In this document: piece after piece, positions 25,489 to 34,045 of the stretch
Layout of the letters: every line of letters starts with the position of its first letter
Numbering within the stretch: the stretch's first letter is position 1
Assembly (NCBI RefSeq): GCF_013408095.1
Contig: NZ_JACBZF010000002.1
Coordinates: 847,508 to 911,507, forward strand
Length of the DNA: 64,000 nucleotides
Direction: 5' to 3'
DNA from: Novosphingobium marinum
GTDB taxonomy: Bacteria; Pseudomonadota; Alphaproteobacteria; Sphingomonadales; Sphingomonadaceae
Notes under the pieces: generated by a model
Told to the model about the DNA's origin: nothing
The model's database searches: none
What the model saw: the letters and a program-made list of their open reading frames with translations, nothing else
Position numbers and translations under genes: made by a program

Positions 25489-26244
25489 TTAGGTAAGTTG
25501 CATGCCACCATCGGCGACCAGTCCTGTTCCAGTTACGTAGGCGGCTTCCGAAGTCGTGAGCCAGACGGCCGTAGCCGCAATCTCCTGACTGGAGGCAACC
25601 CGCCGGATCGGCATCATCTCGCCAAGCGCGTCGATCCCCGCATCATCAAGCGATCCCTCTAGAAGCGGCGTCCTGGTAACCCCGGGCAGTATGGCGTTGA
25701 CCCGGATATTCCGGGGGCCATAGTTCAGGGCGGCACTTCTCGTCAGTGCAAGGATTCCCGCCTTTGTCGCCTGGTAGTCGGGCTGGGTCCAAACTGGCTT
25801 GAGAATCCCGGCCGACGACATGTTGACGATTGCGCCGCCACCGGACCCCAACATCGCCCCGATCTGATACTTCATGCAAAGGAACGTGCCGGTAAGATTG
25901 ACAGCGATCGTTTCGGCCCAGTCCATGTCCGCAATGTCGCCGATCGGAACGCACGGGCCGGGGACGCCCGCCGCGTTGAAAGACGCGTGCAGGCTTCCGA
26001 ATGTCTCGACCGCCTTGTCGACGCTGGCTGAGACCTCTTCCGATTTACTTACGTCCGCCCGGATTCCGAGTGCATCACCGCCCGACCGGGCAATCTCGCT
26101 CGCGGTTTGCAGGGCGGTCTCCTCGTTGCGGTCGACAATAACGACCCTCGCGCCTTCCTTGGCGAACAGCAGGGCTGCAGCCTTGCCGATCCCACTTCCG
26201 CCGCCAGTAACCAGGACAGTCTTGCCTTCGCATCTCCGTTGCAC
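25489..26244 (-). CDS. SDR family oxidoreductase
   Basis: 251 residues. Cofactor motif TGGGSGIG, acidic D at the end of strand 2 (IVDRNEE, favouring NAD), FNAAG in place of NNAG, and catalytic Ser (MSSAGI) and YQATK. The GTG at 26244 follows AGGAGAG at a normal distance, so it is preferred to the GTG at 26265. It is divergent from the P450 gene. Likely oxidises a hydroxyl on a ring or side chain; the substrate is unknown. Confidence 0.9.
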   Translation of the reverse strand: MQRRCEGKTVLVTGGGSGIGKAAALLFAKEGARVVIVDRNEETALQTASEIARSGGDALGIRADVSKSEEVSASVDKAVETFGSLHASFNAAGVPGPCVPIGDIADMDWAETIAVNLTGTFLCMKYQIGAMLGSGGGAIVNMSSAGILKPVWTQPDYQATKAGILALTRSAALNYGPRNIRVNAILPGVTRTPLLEGSLDDAGIDALGEMMPIRRVASSQEIAATAVWLTTSEAAYVTGTGLVADGGMQLT

Positions 26245-26405
26245 CCAGTCTCTCCTCTGTCTCACCCCTTGGCGCCCTGGCTTTTAACCTTCGTCCATCT
26301 CCGAGGCAAAGCCGATGGAGCTAAATATCATGAACTTTGATTCAGCAGTCACCAAGGTGCTTGAAGCGCTCATGGTGTCGCGGTAGAATCCAAAGCACAG
26401 AGTTT

Positions 26406-26421
26406 CCGGAAGAGCTTCCGG
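26406..26421. promoter_or_regulatory. Inverted repeat in the SDR-P450 divergent region
   Basis: CCGGAAG-AG-CTTCCGG, 7-bp arms with a 2-bp spacer, lies between the divergent SDR and P450 starts (26245-26540). It differs from the ATGAY-N6-RTCAT operator, so this pair may answer to another regulator or none. It may also be chance in GC-rich DNA. Confidence 0.35.
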
Positions 26422-26540
26422 CGCAATGAACCGTCGGCACGGGGAGATATCCTTTACAGCTGACAGAGCTGGCCAGCCGCAATCCTGTCGCTCCCTTCAC
26501 GGGCCGGTTGCCTGCGGGTCTCGAAGAAAAATTTGGGAGC

Positions 26541-27785
26541 ATGGCAGAAGTGGATTACTCAACAGAATTTAACCCCTCGCGTTACGATTTCGGCGAACTC
26601 TATAAAACGTTGGAAGAAATCAGAAGTAACGAGCCTTTCTTCTGGTCCAAGAGATATAACGCGTGGGTAGCGACAACCTACGACACCGTGCTGCAAGTGG
26701 TCAGGAGCGACCGGTTCTCAATCGAGGGGTCCCTCGAAGCGGCGCAGCCGCACGGGTACTGCCCTGCCGCTCGCGAAGAGCTGGGAAAGGGCGTCGACTG
26801 GCTGGTCACCGAGAATCTCCTCACGGGGGAAGGCGAAACGCACCGTCGGTTCAGAGGCGCCATAACCAGCGTGGTCACGCCCACGCAACTCAGGGAGATA
26901 AAGCCGGTCATCGAAGGCCTCGTTTCAAAGCTGATCGACAACCTTGAAGGCCGCAACGAGTGCGATTTCGTCAGTGACTTCGCCTATCCCCTGGCCGTGC
27001 TGACGACCTTGCGCATGATCGGCTTCGACGATGCCGAAAAAGACATGCATCGCATTCCCCTGTGGGTCGATGAGACGTTCAAGTTCTTTGCAAAGGCGAT
27101 GGACGACGAAGAGCAGGTCGTTGCCGCAAGAAACGCGGTCGAGTTCCAGCATTACATTCGCGACCACATCAACTCGCGTCTCCAAAGCCCGAAGGACGAT
27201 CGCCTGAATGCGGTCATCGATATTCTCTCGTCGGAGCCGTGGAACCTGTCTGTCGACGAGATGATAATCACCTTTACGCACACTTTTGTCGGGGCTGGCC
27301 AGGAGACGACCAAGTTGGCGCTGAGCAATATGATGCTTCACATGCTCCGCGATCGGGATCACTGGCTTGCCGTCATAGAGAATCCCGGATTGATTCCTGC
27401 CTATGTTGACGAAATACTGCGCCTCGATGCGCCGCTTCTCGGGATTTACCGCACGTGCCTTGAAGACACGACCATGCATGGCCATCAGGTGAAGAAGGGC
27501 GAGAAAATCTTTGTTCTGCTCGGATCGGCAAACCACGATGGCGCTCGCTTCGCCGATGCGGAAAGCCTGTGCCCGGTTCGACCGGACAGCCCGCCGATGA
27601 TGACGTTCAATACGGGCAAGCACTTTTGCGTCGGGGCCGGTCTTGCCAAAATGGAAATGGCGATCTCTCTCGAGCAGCTGACGGCCCGGCTGCCGAGCAT
27701 GCGGCTCAAGAACGATGGTGGCGTCGAGTACGAAGCCAACGACGTGAACAGGTTTCTCTCGGCGCTGAAGCTCGAGTGGGACTGA
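26541..27785 (+). CDS. Cytochrome P450
   Basis: 414 residues, soluble bacterial class I type. I-helix motif VGAGQETTK, K-helix E-x-x-R in VDEILRLDAP, and heme-binding segment FNTGKHFCVGAGLA with Cys363. It is a monooxygenase needing ferredoxin and reductase; neither is encoded nearby. Two features differ from textbook P450s: the I-helix has Q-E where A/G-E/D-T-T is common (AGQETT), and the ERR arginine region is replaced by DGARFADAES. The ATG at 26541 is close to a GGGAG sequence. Confidence 0.93.
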   Translation: MAEVDYSTEFNPSRYDFGELYKTLEEIRSNEPFFWSKRYNAWVATTYDTVLQVVRSDRFSIEGSLEAAQPHGYCPAAREELGKGVDWLVTENLLTGEGETHRRFRGAITSVVTPTQLREIKPVIEGLVSKLIDNLEGRNECDFVSDFAYPLAVLTTLRMIGFDDAEKDMHRIPLWVDETFKFFAKAMDDEEQVVAARNAVEFQHYIRDHINSRLQSPKDDRLNAVIDILSSEPWNLSVDEMIITFTHTFVGAGQETTKLALSNMMLHMLRDRDHWLAVIENPGLIPAYVDEILRLDAPLLGIYRTCLEDTTMHGHQVKKGEKIFVLLGSANHDGARFADAESLCPVRPDSPPMMTFNTGKHFCVGAGLAKMEMAISLEQLTARLPSMRLKNDGGVEYEANDVNRFLSALKLEWD

Positions 27786-27846
27786 TCACATTCGCGAACT
27801 GCGATGGCCGGGTCGAATTGCAAACGCAAAAGTTTTGGAGAGGCCG

Positions 27847-28551
27847 ATGACTGTACCGCTCAACAGGAAAATTGTTCTTACATGTGCCTTGGGCAAGAAC
27901 GGCGCCGCCGAAGCCAAGGATTTACCATCGACCTTACGCGCTACTCGCGCTTCCATCGGAAACCAAGTTTCTCTCAGTATCTCGATTCTTGTCGAAGAGA
28001 CGGGCTTGCCTCCGACACCTCACCAGATGCTGACTTCCGAAGGCCCGAAGCCCGCCAATCTCGTTTGCGAACTTTCATCGGAATCGTCGGAGGGCTGGAG
28101 CGATCTCTTCTCGGCTGCCAGTGAAGTCGTAGCGCAGCTCGGTTCGGCAATCGACCGATCCAGGTCCAGCGCATTTGCCGGCAACGAAGTGGCGATCACG
28201 TCGGGAACGGGGCCGGCGTTGCTCGTGTTCGGGCTTCGGCGGCAGCAAAACCTGTCGCACAAGGAATTCATGTCGCACTGGTTTGGCGACCATCTCGAGG
28301 TAGGAAAGGATGTCGAGGGGGTAAGGTACAAGCAATGCCACGTCGACGAAGGTGCGAGCAAGGAACTCGCTGCAAGGTTAGGTTTCTCCGATCGGGTATG
28401 GGATGGCGTTGTCCTTTCCTATTTTGATGATGTCGCCGCCGGGGTTGCGCTGATGTCGAGCGAAGCCGTCAGTGGCGCGATCGAAGATGAGAAGGCCTTT
28501 GTCGATCACAGCCAGTCCAGTTTCGGGTATTACCAATCGATAACTTCGTGA
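27847..28551 (+). CDS. EthD-domain (dimeric alpha-beta barrel) protein
   Basis: 234 residues. The C-terminal half (about 125-225: ALLVFGLRRQQNLSHKEFMSHWF, GDHLEVGK, RYKQCHVDEG, FSYYQS-like end) matches the EthD family, small ferredoxin-like barrels found in oxygenase and ring-degradation operons; the N-terminal half looks like a diverged second copy. It starts 61 nt after the P450 stop, so the two may be co-transcribed. EthD of the MTBE system is needed with a P450, a suggestive parallel, but no enzymatic role is established. Confidence 0.75.
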   Translation: MTVPLNRKIVLTCALGKNGAAEAKDLPSTLRATRASIGNQVSLSISILVEETGLPPTPHQMLTSEGPKPANLVCELSSESSEGWSDLFSAASEVVAQLGSAIDRSRSSAFAGNEVAITSGTGPALLVFGLRRQQNLSHKEFMSHWFGDHLEVGKDVEGVRYKQCHVDEGASKELAARLGFSDRVWDGVVLSYFDDVAAGVALMSSEAVSGAIEDEKAFVDHSQSSFGYYQSITS

Positions 28552-28749
28552 AATTGCTCCTACGATCGTCCGAGTTTCGCTCTCGGCGTATAGGCAATTG
28601 GCAAGGTTCCGGGGCCTTCGCAACGGTACCAACCGGCAAGGTCAGTGCCATCGTCTCACGGTAAGACAAAATGTTTTTTGGCGATGTATGCGATTGTTTC
28701 GGGCAACGCCGGCTCCACGGAGGCATAGAAAGCGAAGGGCTCATTCGTT

Positions 28750-28815
28750 ATGACTGATAAATCATTTTCTTGACGACGCGAGGCGTTTGGCGCTTGATTA
28801 TGACTGGCCAGTCAT
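28750..28815 (+). promoter_or_regulatory. Promoter with two flanking operators before the APH operon
   Basis: Operator ATGACTGATAAATCAT at 28750-28765, then TTGACG (28770-28775), 17 nt, CTTGAT (28793-28798), then the perfect palindrome ATGACTGGCCAGTCAT at 28800-28815 overlapping the expected start site. Operators on both sides of one promoter suggest strong repression by a dimeric TetR protein. The surrounding gap 28552-28968 contains no gene. Confidence 0.65.
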
Positions 28816-28968
28816 AGATAATCGACGCTCGTGATAGGTGCGGGATCGCACTGTCTCAACGAGGTAACTCATTCCCTCGACGTGGGCTTGGAGCAGGAAA
28901 GTGTCATGGAGAGGAATGCCGTGCACCTGCTTGACGCCCGATGGAAAGGACAAAACTAGTCAGGTCCG

Positions 28969-30042
28969 ATGGATCTGCCTTCTTGTATCAAGATGACCGC
29001 CGAACCGCTTTCTCCAAGTCCCTCCGCCTTGATGCCCCCGGCCGCGGTGATCGACGGTCTGCAGGCATGGGCAGCGAGGTTTTGCGGACCGCTTGCCAGG
29101 GTCGAAAGCGTGCGGGATCTTGGCGGTCACTCCGGCGAAACATTCTGCTTCACCGTCATCGAGGGCGACCGGCACCGCGATCTCGTCGTCCGGCTTGCGC
29201 CACCCGAACAGGGCGACAGGGCAGCCGATAATCTCATGCGCCAGGCCTCGCTTCTTCGCCTGCTTTCGAACGCAAGGGCGAAGGTGCCGTCAGTCGTGGA
29301 TGCGTCGGCAACCGGGCAGGACTTTGCCGGAGCTCACATGATCGTCGAGATGCTGGCGGGCAGACCTCTCATTATGGGGCCGGAAGGCGGTAAGCCGTGG
29401 CTGCCTCCAGAGGACCGCCGGTCGGCCTACTGCGCCGCCGCAAGCGAACTGGCGCGCTTTCACGAGCGTTCGGTCCTGGACCGGCTCGATGGATGGGACA
29501 CGCAGCGCACACCTGCTGAAGAAGTTGCCCTTTGGCAACCGGCCCTCGATCGCTCGGCCCAGGCGGACTGGACCGGGATCGGCATGGAACTGGCGGATGC
29601 CCTCGCGAAGTCCGCACCGGCGGAGTGGACGCCCGGGCTCTGCCACGGCGATTTTCAGACGAACAATATCCTGTTCGATCGGAACGATAGCGGGGTCGTC
29701 GTTACCGGTGTGGTCGACTGGGAAGTCGCCCATATCGGTGCCACAGAGCTCGATATTGCATGGTTTATCATGATGAACGATCCGCTTGCATGGGATCCCG
29801 TCGAGCGACGTGGTGAAGGACTGGACCTGGCGAGCCTTGTCGCATCGTACGAGGAGGCGGCGCAGCGCGCCGTTGGCAACCTTGACTGGTTCCATGCGCT
29901 CGCGTGCTATCGCATCGCGCTTATTGCGGGCTACAAGATCAAGCTTCACAGGACCGGCCGCAAACGCGACGAAGCCTGGGAGCGCGCTTCATCGTCCGTG
30001 CCAAGGCTTTTTTCACGCGCGGCCGATTTGCTGAGTTCGTGA
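28969..30042 (+). CDS. Phosphotransferase family protein (APH / ACAD10-11-like kinase)
   Basis: 357 residues. N-terminal lobe has GGHSGETFCFTV, the catalytic loop is LCHGDFQTNNILF (near residue 225), and DWE replaces the DFG-type metal site. Members near acyl-CoA dehydrogenases (for example human ACAD11 and LvaA) phosphorylate hydroxyacyl-CoAs so that the phosphate can be eliminated. First gene of a tight operon with DUF35, thiolase-like, ligase and dehydrogenase genes, so an acyl-CoA substrate is plausible. An alternative ATG lies at 28993. Confidence 0.85.
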   Translation: MDLPSCIKMTAEPLSPSPSALMPPAAVIDGLQAWAARFCGPLARVESVRDLGGHSGETFCFTVIEGDRHRDLVVRLAPPEQGDRAADNLMRQASLLRLLSNARAKVPSVVDASATGQDFAGAHMIVEMLAGRPLIMGPEGGKPWLPPEDRRSAYCAAASELARFHERSVLDRLDGWDTQRTPAEEVALWQPALDRSAQADWTGIGMELADALAKSAPAEWTPGLCHGDFQTNNILFDRNDSGVVVTGVVDWEVAHIGATELDIAWFIMMNDPLAWDPVERRGEGLDLASLVASYEEAAQRAVGNLDWFHALACYRIALIAGYKIKLHRTGRKRDEAWERASSSVPRLFSRAADLLSS

Positions 30043-30455
30043 AAGTGTCCGTTCAACCACTCTCCAGGGCGCCAAGGCAGGCCAAGTGGCTCGAACCCTA
30101 TTGGGAGGGGTTGAACGATGGACAGTTGCTTTTGCCGCGCTGCTCGGAATGCCGGGCATGGCAATGGTATCCTGGCGCCGGTACATCTCATTGTCCCGGC
30201 GCATCGATCGAATGGCGTCCGGTCGGTCCGCTGGCGAAGGTATTTACCGTGACGCGCGTCGAAAGGCCGCTCCTCGAAAGCGTGCGGGAGCCATATTCTA
30301 CCGGCCTTGTGGTGACCGAGGACGCACCCGAATGCAGGATCGCGGCCTTCTTCGACGAAAGCGCAGGCGCTGTCGCGATAGGAGACACCGTTCGTCTGCA
30401 CGTTACATACGGAGAACAACCGTTCCCCTATTTCCGCCGGGACGCAGCCTCGTGA
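30039..30455 (+). CDS. OB-fold Zn-ribbon protein (DUF35 family)
   Basis: 138 residues from a GTG that overlaps the kinase stop (GTGA). Zn-ribbon CSECRAWQWYPG...HCP near residues 30-45, then an OB-fold with GLVVTEDAPECRIAAFFDE. DUF35 proteins bind acyl-CoA and pair with thiolase-like proteins (as ChsH2 with Ltp2 in steroid side-chain cleavage), and such a partner follows at once. A second GTG three codons on could be the start. Confidence 0.82.
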   Translation: MKVSVQPLSRAPRQAKWLEPYWEGLNDGQLLLPRCSECRAWQWYPGAGTSHCPGASIEWRPVGPLAKVFTVTRVERPLLESVREPYSTGLVVTEDAPECRIAAFFDESAGAVAIGDTVRLHVTYGEQPFPYFRRDAAS

Positions 30456-30524
30456 TCGCCTGCGTCTACTTCTTGATTGGTGCCGAATGGCCCAACGAGT
30501 CCATACCGGAAAACGAATCTGGCC

Positions 30525-31679
30525 GTGCGTGACGTCGCCATAGTCGGTGTAGGCGAAACGCGTCCGGTCCGTTCGGAACCACGGTCGATGCATGCCATGA
30601 CCGCCGAAGCGGCGCAATTTGCGCTGGCCGACTCCGGACTGACGATAGCGGAGATCGATGGCTTCGTGACAGAATCCTCCTCGATGCCGCACGAAGTGCC
30701 GGCCGAGGAACTCGTCGCTGCTCTCGGTGGCCGGATGCCTGCATCACCCTTCATTGCCTATGGGATGCGATACGGAGCGGGCCTCGTCGCAGCCGCGGAG
30801 CTGGCAGACCATGCGCTGAGGTCGGGACGCGCGAATTACGTAATTTGCTGGTTCGGGCTTCAACTCAGCAAGCAGTCGCAGGGCCCCCGCGAGATTTATG
30901 CGGCCGATCCTGTGAAGGCCGATCTGGAGATGCCCAGCGGCTGGTTCGGCCAACCCGTCTATTTTGCCGGGATCGCTCAGCGGTATGCTCATGAGTACGG
31001 ATTGCCCGAAGCGGCCCTCGCGGCTATCGCAATCGAGGCGAGGGAGCACGCGATCCGAACGCCCGGTGCGATGAAGCAGAAGCCGCTGGATTTCGACGGC
31101 TATCTAGCGTCGCCTGTCATAGCCTCTCCGTTGCGCGGCCCGGACTGTGCGCTCATCAGCGACGGTGCGATCGCGTTTGTTATGACCACCACCGAGCGCG
31201 CGAGGGACCTTGCCCATCCGGTCGTGTCGGTGCGGGGTATCGGCATCGGCTCGACCCCCGTGCCGGGCGACACATGGTTCACCCAGAACCCGGACTACCT
31301 CATAACGCCGGCTGCAATCTCGGGACCGATGGCGTTCGCTGAAGCGCAGATGTCCCCGGGCGACATTGACTTTGCCGAGCTCTACGATTGCTTCAGCATC
31401 AACACCCTTCTCCAGTTCGAGGACCTCGGCTTCGCGCCAAGGGGAGAAGGAGCAAGGTTCGCAGTCGAGAAGGGCCGCGGCCTTTCGGACCGTTTGCCGA
31501 CCAACACGCACGGTGGCCTCCTGGCGCATTCGTTCTCGCTCGGAGGCGGACACATCATCGAAGCGGTGAGGCAATTGCGACACGAACGCGGGGCGGGGCA
31601 GGTGCCCGGTGCGAGAACCGGACTGGTCACCGCGCTCGGCGTACCCAATCACGCCACAATGATTCTGGAGAGGTCATGA
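30525..31679 (+). CDS. Thiolase-like / lipid-transfer protein (SCP2-thiolase type)
   Basis: 384 residues from VRDVAIVGVGETRP (GTG). The thiolase fold is clear at YDCFSINTLLQFEDLGF and THGGLLAHSFSLGGGH. At the spot where degradative thiolases carry the nucleophilic Cys the sequence reads YGMRYGAGLVAAA, so this is probably not a classical thiolase. Ltp-type members act as retro-aldolases with a DUF35 partner, matching the gene upstream. The GTG start is tentative: an in-frame TTG exists at 30477. Its stop overlaps the next ATG. Confidence 0.85.
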   Translation: MRDVAIVGVGETRPVRSEPRSMHAMTAEAAQFALADSGLTIAEIDGFVTESSSMPHEVPAEELVAALGGRMPASPFIAYGMRYGAGLVAAAELADHALRSGRANYVICWFGLQLSKQSQGPREIYAADPVKADLEMPSGWFGQPVYFAGIAQRYAHEYGLPEAALAAIAIEAREHAIRTPGAMKQKPLDFDGYLASPVIASPLRGPDCALISDGAIAFVMTTTERARDLAHPVVSVRGIGIGSTPVPGDTWFTQNPDYLITPAAISGPMAFAEAQMSPGDIDFAELYDCFSINTLLQFEDLGFAPRGEGARFAVEKGRGLSDRLPTNTHGGLLAHSFSLGGGHIIEAVRQLRHERGAGQVPGARTGLVTALGVPNHATMILERS

Positions 31680-32461
31680 CCGGAAACGATACGGACAGGG
31701 TCGCCCTTGTGACGGCGGCAACCAGCAGTCTGGGGCGAGCCATGGCGGAGCGCCTTCTTGCCGATGGGTTTCGCGTAGTCATAAGCGGTCGAAACACGGA
31801 AAAGGGCGCCAGAGCCGCGGAAGAGCTGTCCTCCGATGGACGGGCAGTGTTCTTCGCCTGCAACGCCCTCGACCAGAGCCAGTCCGAAGCGATGGTCGAC
31901 GAAGTCGTCGAAAGGTTTGGACGCCTAGATGTCCTGATCAATAATGCTGGCGGTTCGAGCGGGTTTGCTCCGGTTCACGAACTTGCGGACGAGGCCTGGG
32001 AGCAGGCATTCTTGTGGAACGTGTCTTCGGCGTTCTGGACCGTCCGACGGGCGATACCGACAATGCTTGGCAACGGCTTTGGCAGGATCGTGAACATCAG
32101 TTCGGTGCAGGGAAAACAGGCCAACAGGCCCAATACCAGCCACTACGTTGCCTCCAAGCATGCCCTCAACGGCTTCACCAAGGCCGTGGCGCTCGAATAC
32201 GGACAACGGGGCGTGACCTGCAACGCGATCTGCGTGGGCGCGGTCGAAACCGATCTCATGCAAACCGCCGGGCGCAAGGCGGCGGAGGCTGCGGGGGTGA
32301 GTTACGAGGACTACAAGCAGCGCTATGCCGATGCGTCGATGATCCGCCGGCTGAATACGACGGATGAGGTAGCCGCGATGGCTTCGCTGCTTGCCTCCGA
32401 CGCGGGCGCCGGCATCACGGGCGCCATTCTCAATGTCGATGGTGGCACGTGCCCCTACTGA
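31676..32461 (+). CDS. SDR family oxidoreductase
   Basis: 261 residues, ATGA overlap with the thiolase-like gene. Cofactor motif TAATSSLGRAMAE is a variant of TGxxxGIG (Thr-Ala-Ala and no second glycine), then NNAGG, catalytic Ser (NISSVQG) and YVASK. VDGG near the C-terminus is standard. Probably a 3-hydroxyacyl-CoA or ring-alcohol dehydrogenase of this operon. Confidence 0.88.
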   Translation: MTGNDTDRVALVTAATSSLGRAMAERLLADGFRVVISGRNTEKGARAAEELSSDGRAVFFACNALDQSQSEAMVDEVVERFGRLDVLINNAGGSSGFAPVHELADEAWEQAFLWNVSSAFWTVRRAIPTMLGNGFGRIVNISSVQGKQANRPNTSHYVASKHALNGFTKAVALEYGQRGVTCNAICVGAVETDLMQTAGRKAAEAAGVSYEDYKQRYADASMIRRLNTTDEVAAMASLLASDAGAGITGAILNVDGGTCPY

Positions 32462-32471
32462 AAAGCCCAGG

Positions 32472-33995
32472 ATGACACAGATGATGCCAGAGAACCTCGC
32501 CGCGCGCTTCGATATCCATCGCAGGACCGATCCGGACGCAATCGCGTTGGTCGTGGGTGACGAGAGTTACGATCGCGCCGCAGTCGGCGAGATGGCCGAT
32601 CGCGCCGTGGCCATGTTGAAGGAGAACGGCTTCAAGGCGGGAGACCGCGTAGTCGTCCAGTACGATACCTCCGTCGAGGATGTGGCGGTGGCGATAGCGA
32701 CGGCACGGCTTGGCGGAACACTGATCCCGGTGCCCAAGCGCCTTGGCGTTCGAGAAATCAATTTTCTTCTTGAGCGATCGCAGGCGGCTCTTTTCTGTCA
32801 CGTCGGGACCGAACCGACAGAGGGTCTGGCCCCGCCGGCATCCGCCCGCGTCATCAGCACCAGGTCAATCGCATCATTCGAGCCTCTATCCGCCGAGGTC
32901 GTCGAAACGCCTGGCGACCATTGCGCCCTCATCGGCGTTACATCCGGCTCTACCGGACAACCAAAGGGGGTAATGCACAGCTGGTCCGGCGTTGCATGGT
33001 CCGCAGAGCGGATGCGGGCGCTCGGGAGGGTGCAGGACCGCGAAGCCATTCTCATGACCGGCGCAGGAGCGGGCGCACCGGGGTTCACCTTCTTCACTTA
33101 CATGCCGCTCGTGACGGGCGCGACGGTAGTGCGCGCTTCGCGCTGGAATCCGGTTGAGGTCCTTCGTCTGGCCAAGCGGCACGATTGCGTCTGGTCGTGC
33201 ATGGTGCCGACCATGCTGCGGATGCTGCTCGACGCAGGGCCGGAAGCTCTGGGCGGTCGCAAGCTGGAGGCGATGCGTTCGGTCAGCATGGGCGGCGGCT
33301 TCATGAGCCTGGAACTGATCGATCGCGCGCGTTCCGAACTCGGCATGGAAGTCCTGCGCATGTATGCGATGGCTGAGTGCATGTGCAACGCGAGCACCGA
33401 GCTCTCCGATCCTGTAGAGGTACGCAATGTGCTCGACGGTCGACCCGGACCGGGCGCGGAACTGGCGGTCTTCGATGACGAACGCCAGCCCCTTCCAACG
33501 GGCAGCAGGGGCGAAATCGGTCTGAAGGGTCCGTCGCTACTGCTTGGCTACCTCGGTGAACCCGACGGGAAATCGAGCTTGATGACGGCCGACGGCTTTT
33601 TCCTTTCGGGCGATATCGGGGTAATCGACGAGGCTGGCTTCGTCAGAGTCGTCGGGCGCAAGAAGGACATGATCAATCGCGGCGGCTACAAGATCGATCC
33701 GTCCGAAGTTGAGGAGCTGATTGGCCGCAACCCTGCGGTCGGAAAGGTGGCGGTGGTTGGGTTTCCCGACGATCTCTACGGAGAGCGTTCTTGCGCTGTC
33801 GTCGAATTGCGCGACGGTCACTCGCTCGAATTCGATGACCTGAAGAGTTATCTCGTCGGCGAGGGCCTCTCGAAGGAGAAGCTGCCGGAACGCTTCGAGG
33901 TGTGGGATGCTTTGCCGCTATCGCCGGACGGGAAGATCCTGAAGGGAGCGGTCAAGCAACGGGTCGGGACAGACCCTGCCTCGGCTCTGGGCTGA
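32472..33995 (+). CDS. Acyl-CoA synthetase (AMP-forming ligase)
   Basis: 507 residues from MTQMMPENLAARFD. Adenylation signature VTSGSTGQPKGVMHSW, then GEIGLKGPSLLLGYLG, the hinge Asp in LSGDIGVIDEAGFVRVVGRKKDMINRGGYKI, and the catalytic Lys in GKILKGAV near the end. It should activate a carboxylate (aromatic, alicyclic or fatty acid) with ATP and CoA. Lies 11 nt after the SDR stop and 50 nt before the acyl-CoA dehydrogenase. Confidence 0.93.
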   Translation: MTQMMPENLAARFDIHRRTDPDAIALVVGDESYDRAAVGEMADRAVAMLKENGFKAGDRVVVQYDTSVEDVAVAIATARLGGTLIPVPKRLGVREINFLLERSQAALFCHVGTEPTEGLAPPASARVISTRSIASFEPLSAEVVETPGDHCALIGVTSGSTGQPKGVMHSWSGVAWSAERMRALGRVQDREAILMTGAGAGAPGFTFFTYMPLVTGATVVRASRWNPVEVLRLAKRHDCVWSCMVPTMLRMLLDAGPEALGGRKLEAMRSVSMGGGFMSLELIDRARSELGMEVLRMYAMAECMCNASTELSDPVEVRNVLDGRPGPGAELAVFDDERQPLPTGSRGEIGLKGPSLLLGYLGEPDGKSSLMTADGFFLSGDIGVIDEAGFVRVVGRKKDMINRGGYKIDPSEVEELIGRNPAVGKVAVVGFPDDLYGERSCAVVELRDGHSLEFDDLKSYLVGEGLSKEKLPERFEVWDALPLSPDGKILKGAVKQRVGTDPASALG

Positions 33996-34045
33996 ATTCG
34001 TGCATTGCCGGCGGTCGGAACCCGACGATCTTCAACGAGGACAAG

